The translations under genes were made by a program, and so were the position numbers. The notes under the pieces were generated by a model, which was given only the letters and a program-made list of their open reading frames with translations, searched no databases and had not been told where the DNA came from. DNA of 64,000 nt from Gigantopelta aegis (Eukaryota; Mollusca; Gastropoda; Neomphalida; Peltospiridae), in NCBI RefSeq assembly GCF_016097555.1, contig NC_054713.1:12884806-12948805 (forward strand), written 5' to 3'. Shown one piece after another: positions 43,546 to 52,670 of the stretch (the first letter of the stretch is position 1; each line of letters starts with the position of its first letter).

Positions 43546-44165
43546 CAAACAAAAACAAAAGTTGATCTCTGGTCAGACCAAAGTTCCAAAACTGACGCGG
43601 CGATGCAGCTTTTTCATTTTCAAAGCATGGATTGCACAAAAAAGGTGGGTATATTTGATATCAAAATAAGGGGCATATTTAAATTGAAATCAAAAGACAC
43701 ATCCTAGTTCATGAGCGATGACACATTGGCTCCAAATGCAGTTTGTTAGTAATAGCAAGAATAGCCCGGCAAAAATCGACGTCATACCGCGGGAAATTAA
43801 AAAACAACATCCCCCCCAAAAAAACAAAAAAAACAACAACAAACAATCAAACAACAACAACAAAACCCCCACAAAACATCGACGCGCGAGGGGCAAACTC
43901 GACGCGCGAGCTCACCTTATAGAAAATCGATGTCTAACAATGGCAATATATGTATATGCCTATAGGCCCCAAATTGTAACTTAAGGTGGCCAATATCCAT
44001 ATGGTAATGGAAAGTTAGTCTCCATACTTTGATTTTAATAATTCCATATTCAGTAGGCAACTTTACTCAAAACTCATCTTCTTCTTCCAGTACAGATGCT
44101 TTTTCATCTGTCAGAAATAAAGCTTAAAAGCAGATAATTGTTTTTTTCTTTGAAAATGCTAAAGT
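43546..44165. other. No gene; small dispersed repeat at 43961-44061
   Basis: It contains an A-rich (AAC)n tract at 43801-43865 and a stretch at 43961-44061 related to 13075-13163. No coding support. Confidence 0.5.
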
Positions 44166-45159
44166 ATACAACAGACCTTTCTCTACGGAGGAACTGCAGG
44201 ACGCTCTTCGTAGAGTCCGTGATACTTCAGTAGGACCAAATGAAATTCATTATCAATTATTAAATCATTTACCTGAATCATCTTTGATGGGTTTTTGAAA
44301 TATGTTTTAAAACCTTCTGGATTTCTATCGACGCTCCTTCTGATTGCGGCAAAGCAATTATAATTTCTATTACCAAGCCTGGGAAGGATCCAACAAATCC
44401 TACTAGTTATCGTCCTATCGCCTTGACAAGTTGCATTTATAAAACTATGGAACGAATGATAAATCGTATACTTGTCTGGTATCTTGAATCCCACAAATTA
44501 CTTACTAACGTGCAATGTGGGTTCAGATCTAGACGAAGCACGGTTGATCATCTTGTTAGATTTGAAAAGTTTTTTTGTTTTTGTTGAAAGCTTTCATCCA
44601 CAATCTGCATTTTGTTTCAGTGTTTTTTTGGTCAAGCCAGTCCTGAGAGAGTAGCTGTCGCCCTATATGCAGTGCAGGAAGGAAGAAATAGTCTTGTGTC
44701 GTGCTCATATCGGTCATACTTACTTGACCTATTCATTTGTTATCAAGAAGGATCCTCCACCTCGGTGTGAGCACTGTCAGTTTACTCTCATGGTACGCCA
44801 TATTTTGGTGGAGTGTAATGATCAGAGGGAAACTAGAAAAGTATCTATGGTCGAAGAAATGTGATGGAATCATTTCGATTCCATCCAGAACCTTTATTAC
44901 AATTTCTTCGTGATACTGAATTTTATTATACATTTTAATTTTATGTATCTGTGATATTTGTACTTTTTGCAGTTCTTTACACTGTTTTTATTTCACTTCT
45001 GCATTTTCATACTGATATTGAACACCACTTAATGGTTTGCATTTACCATAGTTTGATATCCAATAACTGATGTATTTGTCATGCCGGGATGTCATTCAAC
45101 ATTCATTCATTCATTCATTCATTCATTCATTCATTCGTTCATTCATTCATGCATTTGTT
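44166..45159 (+). mobile_element. I-type LINE, internally deleted
   Basis: The 5' part (44166-44570) encodes the start of the reverse transcriptase, with frameshifts (ISITKPGKDPTNPTSYRPIA, LTNVQCGFRSRRSTVDHLV). It jumps near 44640 to the C-terminal zinc motif (CEHCQFTLMVRHILVEC, 44667-44864) and the 3' end with (CATT)n at 45100-45150. The part between, including the active site and RNase H, is missing. It is related to 8938-10257. Confidence 0.8.
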
Positions 45160-45167
45160 AGTACAGT

Positions 45168-45230
45168 GAAACCTGTCTAAACAAGACCCTGAATAAACCG
45201 GAATCTTGTCAAAACCGGCCATGGACAAAA
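45168..45230 (+). mobile_element. pogo-like terminal fragment
   Basis: TACAGTGAAACCTGTCTAAAC, followed by CAAGACC and AAACCGG motifs, looks like the end of a pogo/Tigger-type MITE. I cannot find its partner end nearby. Confidence 0.45.
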
Positions 45231-45828
45231 TCTCCTGACACAATCACTTCAGATTTTCTACAGATCGTCCAATATGAGTATCATTGAACGTAACCTACAG
45301 CTTTGAACAAACTTAATTGATAGGAAATTGACAATGTTTTTTGGTAACATGCTTTTTCGGAGATAACCATTGGTTAGATTCCACGTATTGAAACAGATGT
45401 AAGTGTTTTGGAAATCAGACAACTGTATTTTTTTGTGTCATGTAGTGGTGTTGTCCACGACTCATGTTTTGTCCCCAGCATGAGTTGTGTCTTATGTAAA
45501 TGAGAGAAAAGTAATGTTGACTTTACGGTATCAAAAAATGTGTTATGTAGTATTTCATTACCGTATCGATTTTCAACACTGAACGTTCAGCTAAATGTCA
45601 CCATATTGAACTATCACTTGATGATCCACTTACAATCATTAAAAATATATAAGCAAACATTAAGATATCTTAAAAACGTATCAAACTCGGTTTCGCTCGC
45701 TTGATACATTTTAAGACAACTCGTGAGATAAATGGTATCTAACGGCCACTCAAGTATTATTCTCTATGTAGTTAGCTGTCTGATATAAACAACATGTAGT
45801 TAGGCGTCGTGTAACTATAAACTATTAA
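45231..45828. other. No gene seen
   Basis: AT-rich spacer without recognised repeats or coding. Confidence 0.4.
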
Positions 45829-46143
45829 AGGGACATATACATATTTAAAATATTTTCTTGTTTAGAATATCAGTGTCTATATATTCAGTGTGTTTCTGGT
45901 CATCTTAATATTTGTAAGAAACCCAAACTGGATTTTCTCTTCAAATAATTTCATAGTGTGAAAAAATTATATTTTAGGAAATAAAATGAAATTGAACATA
46001 CTACAAATATTAGAACGATCAGAAACACATTCAATATACAGCCATTAATATTTTATGCAGAAAAATATATTTGATATGTAATTACAATCGTTAAAAAGTC
46101 TGTTAGTCGAAAACATCTTAAAAATTGCAGCAAGCTCAGGAAT
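45829..46143. mobile_element. MITE with TTAA-type ends, second copy
   Basis: It matches 30108-30433 over about 300 bp, including ATTTTCTTGTTTAGAATATC and TTAGGAAATAAAATGAAATT, and ends GCAGCAAGCTCAGGAAT. It has an internal stretch of about 50 bp absent from the other copy. Confidence 0.75.
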
Positions 46144-46252
46144 AAAATAAGGGAAAAATAAAAATGTAAAATGTAAAAGTAAGTATATAGAAATAAATGT
46201 ATAATTAATATTTAATTAATAATAATAGTGAAGAGGGAATTAATTATTTAAA

Positions 46253-46575
46253 GGGACATTCCTGAGTTTGCTGCAATTGTTAAAGGGACATACCCTAGTT
46301 TTTAAACACTAATGCATATTTTTGACTATTATAGCCGATTTTGATAACTGAAATCATACTTTACTTAGATTTTATGGTTTTATTTATCAATTTCTGTACA
46401 TTCGAAATGTTTTTGGTCATCCTGGTGTTTTTAATATCACAAAATGCATTTCTCATATTTTTAAAAACGCACGATAAATAACGGTTATGGAGTCGAGTTT
46501 TAGTCTATTTTTAGAGGGTATTTCACCATTTCAAAGTCACAGACTCATGTCTCACTCAATTGTAACTTTATCCAA
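46253..46575. mobile_element. MITE head and second AAAGGGACAT-type element
   Basis: A head TTTAAAGGGACATTCCTGAG (46253-46280) is cut by TTAAAGGGACATACCCTAG, which begins another element that extends into the minisatellite. Similar starts suggest related families sharing the TTAA-type target. Confidence 0.55.
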
Positions 46576-46855
46576 ATGCCCCTCCCCCTGGGTTGTTATG
46601 TTGTGTGGCCGACGGGCCGCTTGCCCCTCCCCCTGGGTTGTTATATTGTGTGGCCGACGGGCCGCTTGCCCCTCCCCCTGGGTTGTTATATTGTGTGGCC
46701 GACGGGCCGCTTGCCCCTCCCCTGGGTTGTTATGTTGTGTGGCCGACGGGCCGCTTGCCCCTCCCCCTGGGTTGTTATGTTGTGTGGCCGACGGGCCGCT
46801 TGCCCCTCCCCCTGGGTTGTTATATTGTGTGGCCGACGGGCCGCTTGCACCTCCC
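46576..46855. repeat. Minisatellite, six copies of 45 bp
   Basis: Unit with CCCCTCCCCCTGGGTTGTTA and GTGTGGCCGACGGGCCGCTT. The copies are almost identical and one is shorter by a base. Because 45 is divisible by three, several frames stay open on both strands, but none looks like a gene. Confidence 0.9.
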
Positions 46856-47248
46856 CCTCTTTTGTCATTCACTCTTCACTCAATTACGACAGGTCAATGG
46901 GAGCGCGGCCGTTATATACGTGTATAGTAGTCCGAAGGGATGGAGTAAGTTTGGTTAAAGGGATGCTAAAGCAAGGCTTTTGGACTGGTATGCATATTCA
47001 GCGATATATAATGCACATTATTGTTTAATATCAACAAGTATAATCTTATAGTTAATTAATAAAACGGTTAATTGTGACGGTTATTATATATTACGAGTAG
47101 TATCAGGGCCTACCGGGTGCCATGACCTACTTTCCCTGGCCTTGACCTTGATGACGTCACGGACTACTGTGCCGTGTGCAACGTCCTACTGACCCGACCC
47201 TGACCTACTTACACCGGCCCCTGACCTACTTAGAGTGGCACGAAAGAG
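46856..47248. other. Left flank or left end of the Polinton
   Basis: No coding. The Polinton left terminus must lie here or a little before, but I could not find an inverted repeat shared with the right flank by eye. From 47123 onward regulatory-looking motifs begin. Confidence 0.4.
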
Positions 47249-47255
47249 TATAAAA
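47123..47255 (+). promoter_or_regulatory. Candidate promoter of the left gene block
   Basis: A TATA box (TATAAAA, 47249-47255) lies 72 bases before the first ATG at 47321. Upstream are a palindromic TGACGTCA (47152-47159) and four TGACCT half-sites between 47123 and 47235. These are the classical CRE and nuclear-receptor half-site sequences; their function here is inferred. Confidence 0.5.
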
Positions 47256-47320
47256 AGGCTAGATACGGTTTCATTGTCATTCGCTCGCCGAAAACGATCA
47301 GATCTACGTTCAATCCAGAG

Positions 47321-47861
47321 ATGGCCTGTTCCACAAGTGATGAAGCGAGATGTCGTCTAGAACTTGGAACTAACGTCTACGTGGTGGCCAAGTTATGGAA
47401 AGGGGACACTGCTATTCACATAAGGAAATTTGACAGTGACAAGGGGAAAACTTTCCCCACCAAGCGAGGTATTGTCCTTAGTCTTAAACAGTGGATCGAA
47501 CTGTGTGGATGTAAAAGCCAAATTGACGAAACAATTTCAGCATTAAACCCAGGGGAAAGACGAAAAATTGTTCAGACACCTTGGTGCCAACGTCCAAGTC
47601 AGCGTCGACAAGAACTTTGCTGGGGTGGACCTGCGTCAGTGGTGGTGGTGTGATGAAACTAAATCCGTGAAACCTTCGAAGAAGGGAATATTCCTTTCTC
47701 TACAACAATGGGAGAAACTGAAAGGCTGTTTCACAGTCATGTGTGACTTTGTACCAGAGCTGAACTCGATTGTGCCCTGCGCCATGCAAGACGACCATCA
47801 AAACCAGATGGGATTTCTTCAGTGTAACTTCTGCAACCCTAACGAGTGTCACCAGTGGTGA
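47321..47861 (+). pseudogene. PC4-like protein with two domains
   Basis: From ATG 47321 the first part (ELGTNVYVVAKLWKGDTAIH, RGIVLSLKQWIELC) matches the PC4/SUB1 single-strand DNA-binding fold. It is followed by a second, similar part (HLGANVQVSVDKNF, PSKKGIFLSLQQWEKL). PC4 proteins bind melted DNA and aid RNA polymerase II transcription; some large DNA viruses have relatives. As the first left gene, with its own TATA box at 47249, it may act in element transcription or replication. The reading is not continuous as sequenced. It is a fossil; function inferred from the family. Confidence 0.7.
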
Positions 47862-47890
47862 ACGAGTTTTGTTTTGGATGAACTCGAAGG

Positions 47891-47898
47891 TATAAAAG
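47891..47898 (+). promoter_or_regulatory. TATA box of the BIR gene
   Basis: TATAAAAG lies 30 bases after the end of the PC4-like region and 112 bases before the BIR-protein start at 48010. Confidence 0.55.
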
Positions 47899-48009
47899 AA
47901 TGGATTTATGGTTTACACTTCATTTGCTTTGTGACTGTGCTAGAGAACAGACGTGTTTTATGATTCTGACATTCTTGTGTCTTGTTGCACTCTATCTGGA
48001 ACGAAGAAG

Positions 48010-48522
48010 ATGGCATCGGGATATTCGAGCAGTGTTAGTAGCAGCAGCAGTAGCGACGAGGACGACATCTTGGTCTGCAAATGTTCAGAAAGACATACAA
48101 TCAAAAGAGTGGCTACCAAACCAGAAGAACATTTCATGGATCAAACGGATGCTGCCTGTGACAATATGGATGAAGATGGTGAAATCAAAGAAGCCGTGGA
48201 TCAAACAGATGCCGCCCGTGACACAGACGCTGCCTGGGATGAAGAAGACTGCTGTTCGAGACGTTACCTGTTCTGCCATCGTCCCGAAATGCGCCACGTC
48301 TACACACGGATGCAGACATTTGGGTGGTGGCCCATACAGTTACGCCAGAAACCGAGGGAGCTCGCCAAGGCCGGTTTCTTCTACACAGGGGATCACGATG
48401 CCGTCGTCTGTTACTGTTGTGGACTACGCGCCTACCGATGGCAGAGAATGGACGACCCAGTGATGGAACATTACAGACTGTCCCCGAGATGTCCCTATGT
48501 GAATAACGTGTTCAGACATTAA
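48010..48522 (+). CDS. BIR-domain protein (IAP-like)
   Basis: A 170-residue protein from ATG 48010 (good context, AAGATGG). The N-terminal 80 residues are Ser- and Asp-rich, with DQTDAA twice (45-50, 64-69). Residues about 93-165 form a BIR domain: FGWWPIQLRQKP, LAKAGFFYTGDHDAV, then zinc ligands C134, C137, H154 and C161 with canonical spacing. BIR proteins bind caspases or IAP-binding motifs and restrain cell death; baculoviruses and molluscan herpesviruses carry them. No RING finger follows. It lies between the PC4-like gene and integrase, and AATAAA follows at 48614. An anti-death role for the element is inferred. Confidence 0.88.
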   Translation: MASGYSSSVSSSSSSDEDDILVCKCSERHTIKRVATKPEEHFMDQTDAACDNMDEDGEIKEAVDQTDAARDTDAAWDEEDCCSRRYLFCHRPEMRHVYTRMQTFGWWPIQLRQKPRELAKAGFFYTGDHDAVVCYCCGLRAYRWQRMDDPVMEHYRLSPRCPYVNNVFRH

Positions 48523-48613
48523 CTGTTTCAAACACGCGTGAGACACTTGAATGTTTTTGACATAACTGTATGTTTTGTCATATATTTTATGTACTACATT
48601 TTTGTTGTTTAGT

Positions 48614-48619
48614 AATAAA
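48614..48619 (+). terminator. Polyadenylation signal after the BIR gene
   Basis: AATAAA about 92 bases after the BIR stop codon, followed by a GT-rich stretch, and before the integrase start. Confidence 0.5.
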
Positions 48620-48688
48620 ATTTTGTGTTGTATCCTTCTGTTATTTATAAATAGCATGACTTTAAAACCTGTAGGCCAGTTGAGAACC

Positions 48689-49795
48689 ATGTCTCGGTGG
48701 GAAAGGTACCTAGAGTCTATTTACTACGATGTAAAACATCCTGGGAGTTATGCAGGTCCTAGTAAACTGTATCAAGCTGTTAAAGCAGAGGGTAAATTTA
48801 AAATTCCTCTGACACGTATTAAGTCATGGTTGAAAGGTCAAGAGACCTATACCATGACACATCAAGTGAGGCGAAAGTTTCCACGTAATACCTATGTTGT
48901 GGAAGGGTTAGACAGTCACTGGCAATCCGATCTAATGGATATGGTCAGTTTGGCTAAATACAATGACGGGGTGAGATACCTCATGGTGATCATTGACCTG
49001 TTCTCCAGGTACTTGTGGGTGCTACCACTCAAGTCGAAAACGGGGAACGACGTGGTAGAGACTTTGACAGAATTCTGGAAATTAGAGTCCAGAAAACCCA
49101 AACTGTTTCAGTCCGATTCAGGGTCAGAATACAAGAACCATAAGGTCAAAGCATTGTTGAAGTCGCATGGCATAACGCAGCTGTTTGCTCTAAATGAAAC
49201 CAAAGCAAGTTATGCCGAACGGGTCATTAAAACCATCAAAATGCGTCTCTATCGCTACATGTTAAAAAACTTTACTTACAAGTACATGGATGTTCTAGAG
49301 AAAGTCGTCTATAGCTATAACCACACCAAGCATCGAATGTTAGGTCAAACACCAGCCAGTGTCAACCAAACGAACGAAGGAGAGGTCCGTCTGTCTCAGT
49401 ACCTGATCAAACCTAAAAAGGCAATCCACAAAAAGAAGTTTACATTTAACATAGGTGATAAAGTACGAGTCAGTCATCTTCGGGGCACCTTTGATCGGGA
49501 ATACCAAGAGAAATGGTCTGGCGAAATATTTACCATTGAGAAAAGGTACTGGTCTCAAGGTAAAGACTTGTACAAATTAAAGGACTGGGGTGGTGATGCC
49601 ATCGAAGGGACATTCTATGCAGCTGAACTTCAAAAGGTGACTGAGAATCCTGATCAACTGTACCGTATCCAAGACATTGTGAAAAGGAGAACTCGTAACA
49701 AACAGAAAGAAGTGTTGGTCAAATGGCTTCACTGGCCTAAGAAGTACAATTCGTGGATTCAAGAAGCAGACGTTGTTCGATATCAGACAGTATAA
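48689..49795 (+). CDS. Polinton integrase with chromodomain
   Basis: I start at ATG 48689 (MSRWERYLESIYYDVKHPGS), where family proteins usually begin; ATG 48656 is an in-frame alternative. The protein of about 368 residues has an N-terminal helical region and an rve core with candidate acidic residues D81 (WQSDLMD), D143 (LFQSDSGSEY) and E177 (SYAERVIKT). An SH3-like part and a C-terminal chromodomain follow (VLVKWLHWPKKYNSWIQEAD). It resembles retroviral-type integrases and would insert the element DNA, with the chromodomain reading histone marks. It is open throughout. Confidence 0.92.
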   Translation: MSRWERYLESIYYDVKHPGSYAGPSKLYQAVKAEGKFKIPLTRIKSWLKGQETYTMTHQVRRKFPRNTYVVEGLDSHWQSDLMDMVSLAKYNDGVRYLMVIIDLFSRYLWVLPLKSKTGNDVVETLTEFWKLESRKPKLFQSDSGSEYKNHKVKALLKSHGITQLFALNETKASYAERVIKTIKMRLYRYMLKNFTYKYMDVLEKVVYSYNHTKHRMLGQTPASVNQTNEGEVRLSQYLIKPKKAIHKKKFTFNIGDKVRVSHLRGTFDREYQEKWSGEIFTIEKRYWSQGKDLYKLKDWGGDAIEGTFYAAELQKVTENPDQLYRIQDIVKRRTRNKQKEVLVKWLHWPKKYNSWIQEADVVRYQTV

Positions 49796-49798
49796 AAG
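49791..49798 (+). promoter_or_regulatory. TATA box overlapping the integrase stop
   Basis: TATAAAAG includes the TAA stop of the integrase (49793-49795) and lies 38 bases before the ATG at 49829. Confidence 0.6.
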
Positions 49799-49828
49799 AC
49801 CTCAGCACATGTTTGACTTTTCATTATC

Positions 49829-50089
49829 ATGGAAGAAATTGTAGAGACACAACCTCTGTCAAGAAGTCATTCGGGTGATACCTGGACATTTTTTGGTAAA
49901 CGTGTGGCCAAATCGGAAACGGTATTTTTCTCTCAAATCATCATCATATACGTGGTGGTGATTACGTGTATCATCAACTTATCTCTTCATCAAGGTAATT
50001 CTAACTTGTGGACAGCACTACTCAGCAGTAGCTTGGGTTATTTGCTGCTGCCAAATCCCAAGATCAAAACGAATAAGCACCATGGATAA
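49829..50089 (+). CDS. Small two-span membrane protein
   Basis: An 86-residue protein from ATG 49829. The N-terminus is polar (MEEIVETQPLSRSH). Two hydrophobic stretches follow, at about 33-53 (FFSQIIIIYVVVITCIIN) and 60-77 (LWTALLSSSLGYLLLP), then a short basic tail. Small membrane proteins at this position recur in Polintons; I cannot name their function. The stop overlaps the start of the minor capsid gene (ATG 50082), so the two are probably on one transcript. A TATA box precedes it. Confidence 0.65.
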   Translation: MEEIVETQPLSRSHSGDTWTFFGKRVAKSETVFFSQIIIIYVVVITCIINLSLHQGNSNLWTALLSSSLGYLLLPNPKIKTNKHHG

Positions 50090-50519
50090 GTACATTACCA
50101 TTCGAAGTACAGACAGCACGTCTTACTTTCCCGACAACACACACTGGTCTTTTAGAGTCAATCTATATGACAGACTACATCTCGGAAAAAAGTGGGTGGT
50201 AGCAGCCACCGAAATCACCATTCAGAACTGGGAAGTTTCGAGAAAATCAGACAGCCATGACATTTACGTGTGTTCCAACATCTGCTACAGCTCACACGTT
50301 GGAGAAAGAAAGGAGCCCTTGCTGAGACGCATCTGTTTGATGGGGAATAAAAAGGAAAGATCTTTTGTGTTTCCAAACTATCATTACGTACCCCTGAGAC
50401 TGGAAGATGTGCAGATCGTGGACATCTATATACAGGACGCAGATGGCAATCCAGCCTCATTTATCACGGGACCAGTGACGGTGACACTGCACGTAAAGCC
50501 GCAGCCTTTTTGGTTTTGA
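50082..50519 (+). CDS. Minor capsid (penton-like) protein
   Basis: A 145-residue protein that begins MDKYITIRSTDSTSYFPDN and is rich in beta-type segments (WSFRVNLYDRL, WVVAATEITI, VTVTLHVKPQPFWF). Size, position before the major capsid gene and sequence pattern match the single jelly-roll penton-like protein of Polintons. It would occupy the capsid vertices. Its start overlaps the preceding gene by 8 bases, and the next gene starts 3 bases after its stop, indicating a shared transcript. It is open throughout. Confidence 0.78.
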   Translation: MDKYITIRSTDSTSYFPDNTHWSFRVNLYDRLHLGKKWVVAATEITIQNWEVSRKSDSHDIYVCSNICYSSHVGERKEPLLRRICLMGNKKERSFVFPNYHYVPLRLEDVQIVDIYIQDADGNPASFITGPVTVTLHVKPQPFWF

Positions 50520-50522
50520 AAC

Positions 50523-50906
50523 ATGGCTGAATACGTTCTAAAACATTACAATTATTTAAAACTGATGACGAATATTCACGATTACCATATGACTCTGGGA
50601 TTACTGAATGATATGAATGAAGAACAAATGTTGGCCTTGGTGGAGATCGTTCAAGGGTTGCTGGACGGACGTATTCACGTCGGAGCAGGACAGAAACGTC
50701 GATTTTTACAGTCTAACAATGAATATCTGAACATGATGAAAATGCTCGTATCACCTGCCGTGATGAATAGAACTAGAAAACGTATATTGAAACAAAACAC
50801 CCCTTTGTTAGCCTTCATTTTGGACGACAGTCACCTGGATCAGATGAAAGCAAAAACCGTATGGTCAGTGGTCACGGATAGCTGGAGATATGCAGGATCT
50901 CTATAA
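50523..50906 (+). CDS. Polinton protein of unknown function, 127 aa
   Basis: Starts at ATG 50523, directly after the minor capsid gene. Mostly helical in appearance (MTLGLLNDMNEEQMLALVEI, NRTRKRILKQNTP). I see no catalytic motif, signal peptide or membrane segment. Its place between the two capsid genes suggests a structural or assembly role, which is an inference. Its stop lies inside a TATA-like sequence that probably drives the next gene. Confidence 0.6.
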   Translation: MAEYVLKHYNYLKLMTNIHDYHMTLGLLNDMNEEQMLALVEIVQGLLDGRIHVGAGQKRRFLQSNNEYLNMMKMLVSPAVMNRTRKRILKQNTPLLAFILDDSHLDQMKAKTVWSVVTDSWRYAGSL

Positions 50907-50909
50907 ATA
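50902..50909 (+). promoter_or_regulatory. TATA box overlapping a stop codon
   Basis: TATAAATA includes the TAA stop (50904-50906) of the preceding gene and lies 54 bases before ATG 50963. Confidence 0.6.
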
Positions 50910-50962
50910 GGATGTCTGTCAAAAACCATCATCATTTGAGATAGAACCTTCAGAGGAGCAAC

Positions 50963-51361
50963 ATGTCAGACCAGTACAAGCTGTACGTTCCCGACGTGGA
51001 CAAATGGACCCGTTTCTACAAACTGCAGGCACAAGGCAAACTTCAACCTCACTTCGAAATTCAACGTGGTGGGCAAAGTCAGATCATGTACAGCGTGGAT
51101 CGATGTCTAGAACTCTACGATCCTACGTGGAAAAAAGAAAAAGAAGAACAGAACAAACCCCCGGCACCCAGTGTTGTCATGGTCTCCCCAACGCAGCAGG
51201 TGGTAGAGCAAGCTAAGGCCGAACAGAAACGTCTTCTGAAAAGTATAAAAGGGAAAGCAACAGAGCAACCAGTCAGTTCGTCAAGAAAGCGCAAAGGAGA
51301 CACAAAGAGCAGAAGCAATCAGAAAAAGCAGAAGACAGATCGCTTTAGTAAAAAGAAGTAA
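50963..51361 (+). CDS. Basic Polinton protein, 132 aa
   Basis: Starts at ATG 50963 (MSDQYKLYVPDVDKWTRFY). The N-terminal half is ordered-looking (FEIQRGGQSQIMYSVDRC). The C-terminal half is Pro-, Gln- and Lys-rich and ends in strongly basic runs (SRKRKGDTKS, NQKKQKTDRFSKKK), resembling nuclear localisation or DNA-binding tails. It may be a core or scaffolding protein. The major capsid gene begins one base after its stop, so the two are probably co-transcribed. Confidence 0.65.
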   Translation: MSDQYKLYVPDVDKWTRFYKLQAQGKLQPHFEIQRGGQSQIMYSVDRCLELYDPTWKKEKEEQNKPPAPSVVMVSPTQQVVEQAKAEQKRLLKSIKGKATEQPVSSSRKRKGDTKSRSNQKKQKTDRFSKKK

Positions 51362-51362
51362 G

Positions 51363-52670
51363 ATGGCTTCCTATATGAATAAAGCTGAAGTAGAGGCCCA
51401 TGCCGAAGAATTCTCTATCTTTGAACGTTCACGTACGTTCACTTCTGTGGAAAAAATATATTATGAGGTCACGAGACCCACATCCCAGATCACCACAGAA
51501 AACAGTCCTGTGGAGTTTAACGTTTATGGACAAGGCATCGATTACATCGACCTGAAACGTACCAAACTACACGTGAAAGCCAAAATCATCAAAGCCGATG
51601 GCAGCATCTTGACAAAAGATGAAAAGGTGGGACCCGTCAATCTATGGCTCCAGAGTTTGTGGTCTCAAGTGGATCTGACACTCAATGGAAAACTCATCAC
51701 TACCTCGACCAATCTGTATCCATACAAGAGCTATCTTAAAGTGTTGTTGAATGGCACGTCCACAGCCAAGGAATCGTCTCTGCAATCCCAACTGTACTAC
51801 AAAGACACAGCAGCCGGAAACACTTTGGACGAAGTGGATCCAATAATGGGCATCAATTCGGGACTTGCTGACAGAGGTGCTTTATGTGAAACCAGTCACA
51901 CCGTGGATATGGAAGGACCGCTGTACGAAGACTTTTTCGACATCAAACGTTATCTCATCAATGGCGTCAATCTACAGATCAAACTGTTTCGGACCAGGCC
52001 TTCCTTCCATCTGATGGCAGGAGAAGATAATCCTGATTACAAAGTCAAGATCGAAGACGTATACCTCAGAATCTGCAAAGTGCGACCCAATACGGCCATC
52101 ATCACAGCCCACGCCAAGGCGTTGCAGGATACTGAAGCCAAGTATCCTTTCACAAGGAGCGACATCAAAGTGGCCTCTATACCCAAGGGACAACTGAGTT
52201 TCACCTGGGATCACCTGTTTCAAAATAAATGTCCCAACAAAGTCGTGGTGGCACTGGTCTCTGCCGAAGCAGTGAATGGCAGTTACACCAAAAATCCATT
52301 CAATTTTGCCATGTACGATCTGGACACGATTGCCTTGTACGTGAATGGTGAATCCTTACCGGCTCAACCTCTGCACGTAGGCAATAATCAGTACATCTCG
52401 GCCTACAACAGTCTGTTCGAAGGAAGAGAATCCATAGGACTGGACGTGTCTAGAGAGGATTTTAGAAGTGGATATGCTCTGTATCAATTCACCTTGGAAC
52501 CTTACCACTTGAAGGACGGATACCTGGATCTTATAAAAAGGGGTAATCTTCGACTGGACTTACAGTTTAAAAAAGCCTTACCAGAAACGGTCAACTGTTT
52601 GATCTACTCGGAAGACAACCTTCTGCTTCAAATCGACGGAGCCAGGAACATCTTGTATGCAGAACCATGA
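51363..52670 (+). CDS. Major capsid protein (double jelly-roll)
   Basis: A 435-residue protein from ATG 51363. Typical Polinton major-capsid features are the N-terminal EFSIFERSRTFTSVEKIYYE, VNLWLQSLWSQVDLTLNGK, YPYKSYLKVLLNG, NGVNLQIKLFRTRPSFHLM and the C-terminal FKKALPETVNCLIYSE. The protein would form the hexon-like capsomers. Its stop overlaps the start of the protease gene (ATG at 52667). Length fits the family. The frame is open throughout. In databases relatives often appear as uncharacterised F54H12.2-like proteins, a name I know from that usage. Confidence 0.9.
   Translation: MASYMNKAEVEAHAEEFSIFERSRTFTSVEKIYYEVTRPTSQITTENSPVEFNVYGQGIDYIDLKRTKLHVKAKIIKADGSILTKDEKVGPVNLWLQSLWSQVDLTLNGKLITTSTNLYPYKSYLKVLLNGTSTAKESSLQSQLYYKDTAAGNTLDEVDPIMGINSGLADRGALCETSHTVDMEGPLYEDFFDIKRYLINGVNLQIKLFRTRPSFHLMAGEDNPDYKVKIEDVYLRICKVRPNTAIITAHAKALQDTEAKYPFTRSDIKVASIPKGQLSFTWDHLFQNKCPNKVVVALVSAEAVNGSYTKNPFNFAMYDLDTIALYVNGESLPAQPLHVGNNQYISAYNSLFEGRESIGLDVSREDFRSGYALYQFTLEPYHLKDGYLDLIKRGNLRLDLQFKKALPETVNCLIYSEDNLLLQIDGARNILYAEP

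Noticed and set aside
46487-47028. Overlapping repeat proteins on both strands
   Set aside because: A 45-bp minisatellite stays open in every frame because its unit is divisible by three; no gene-like context.
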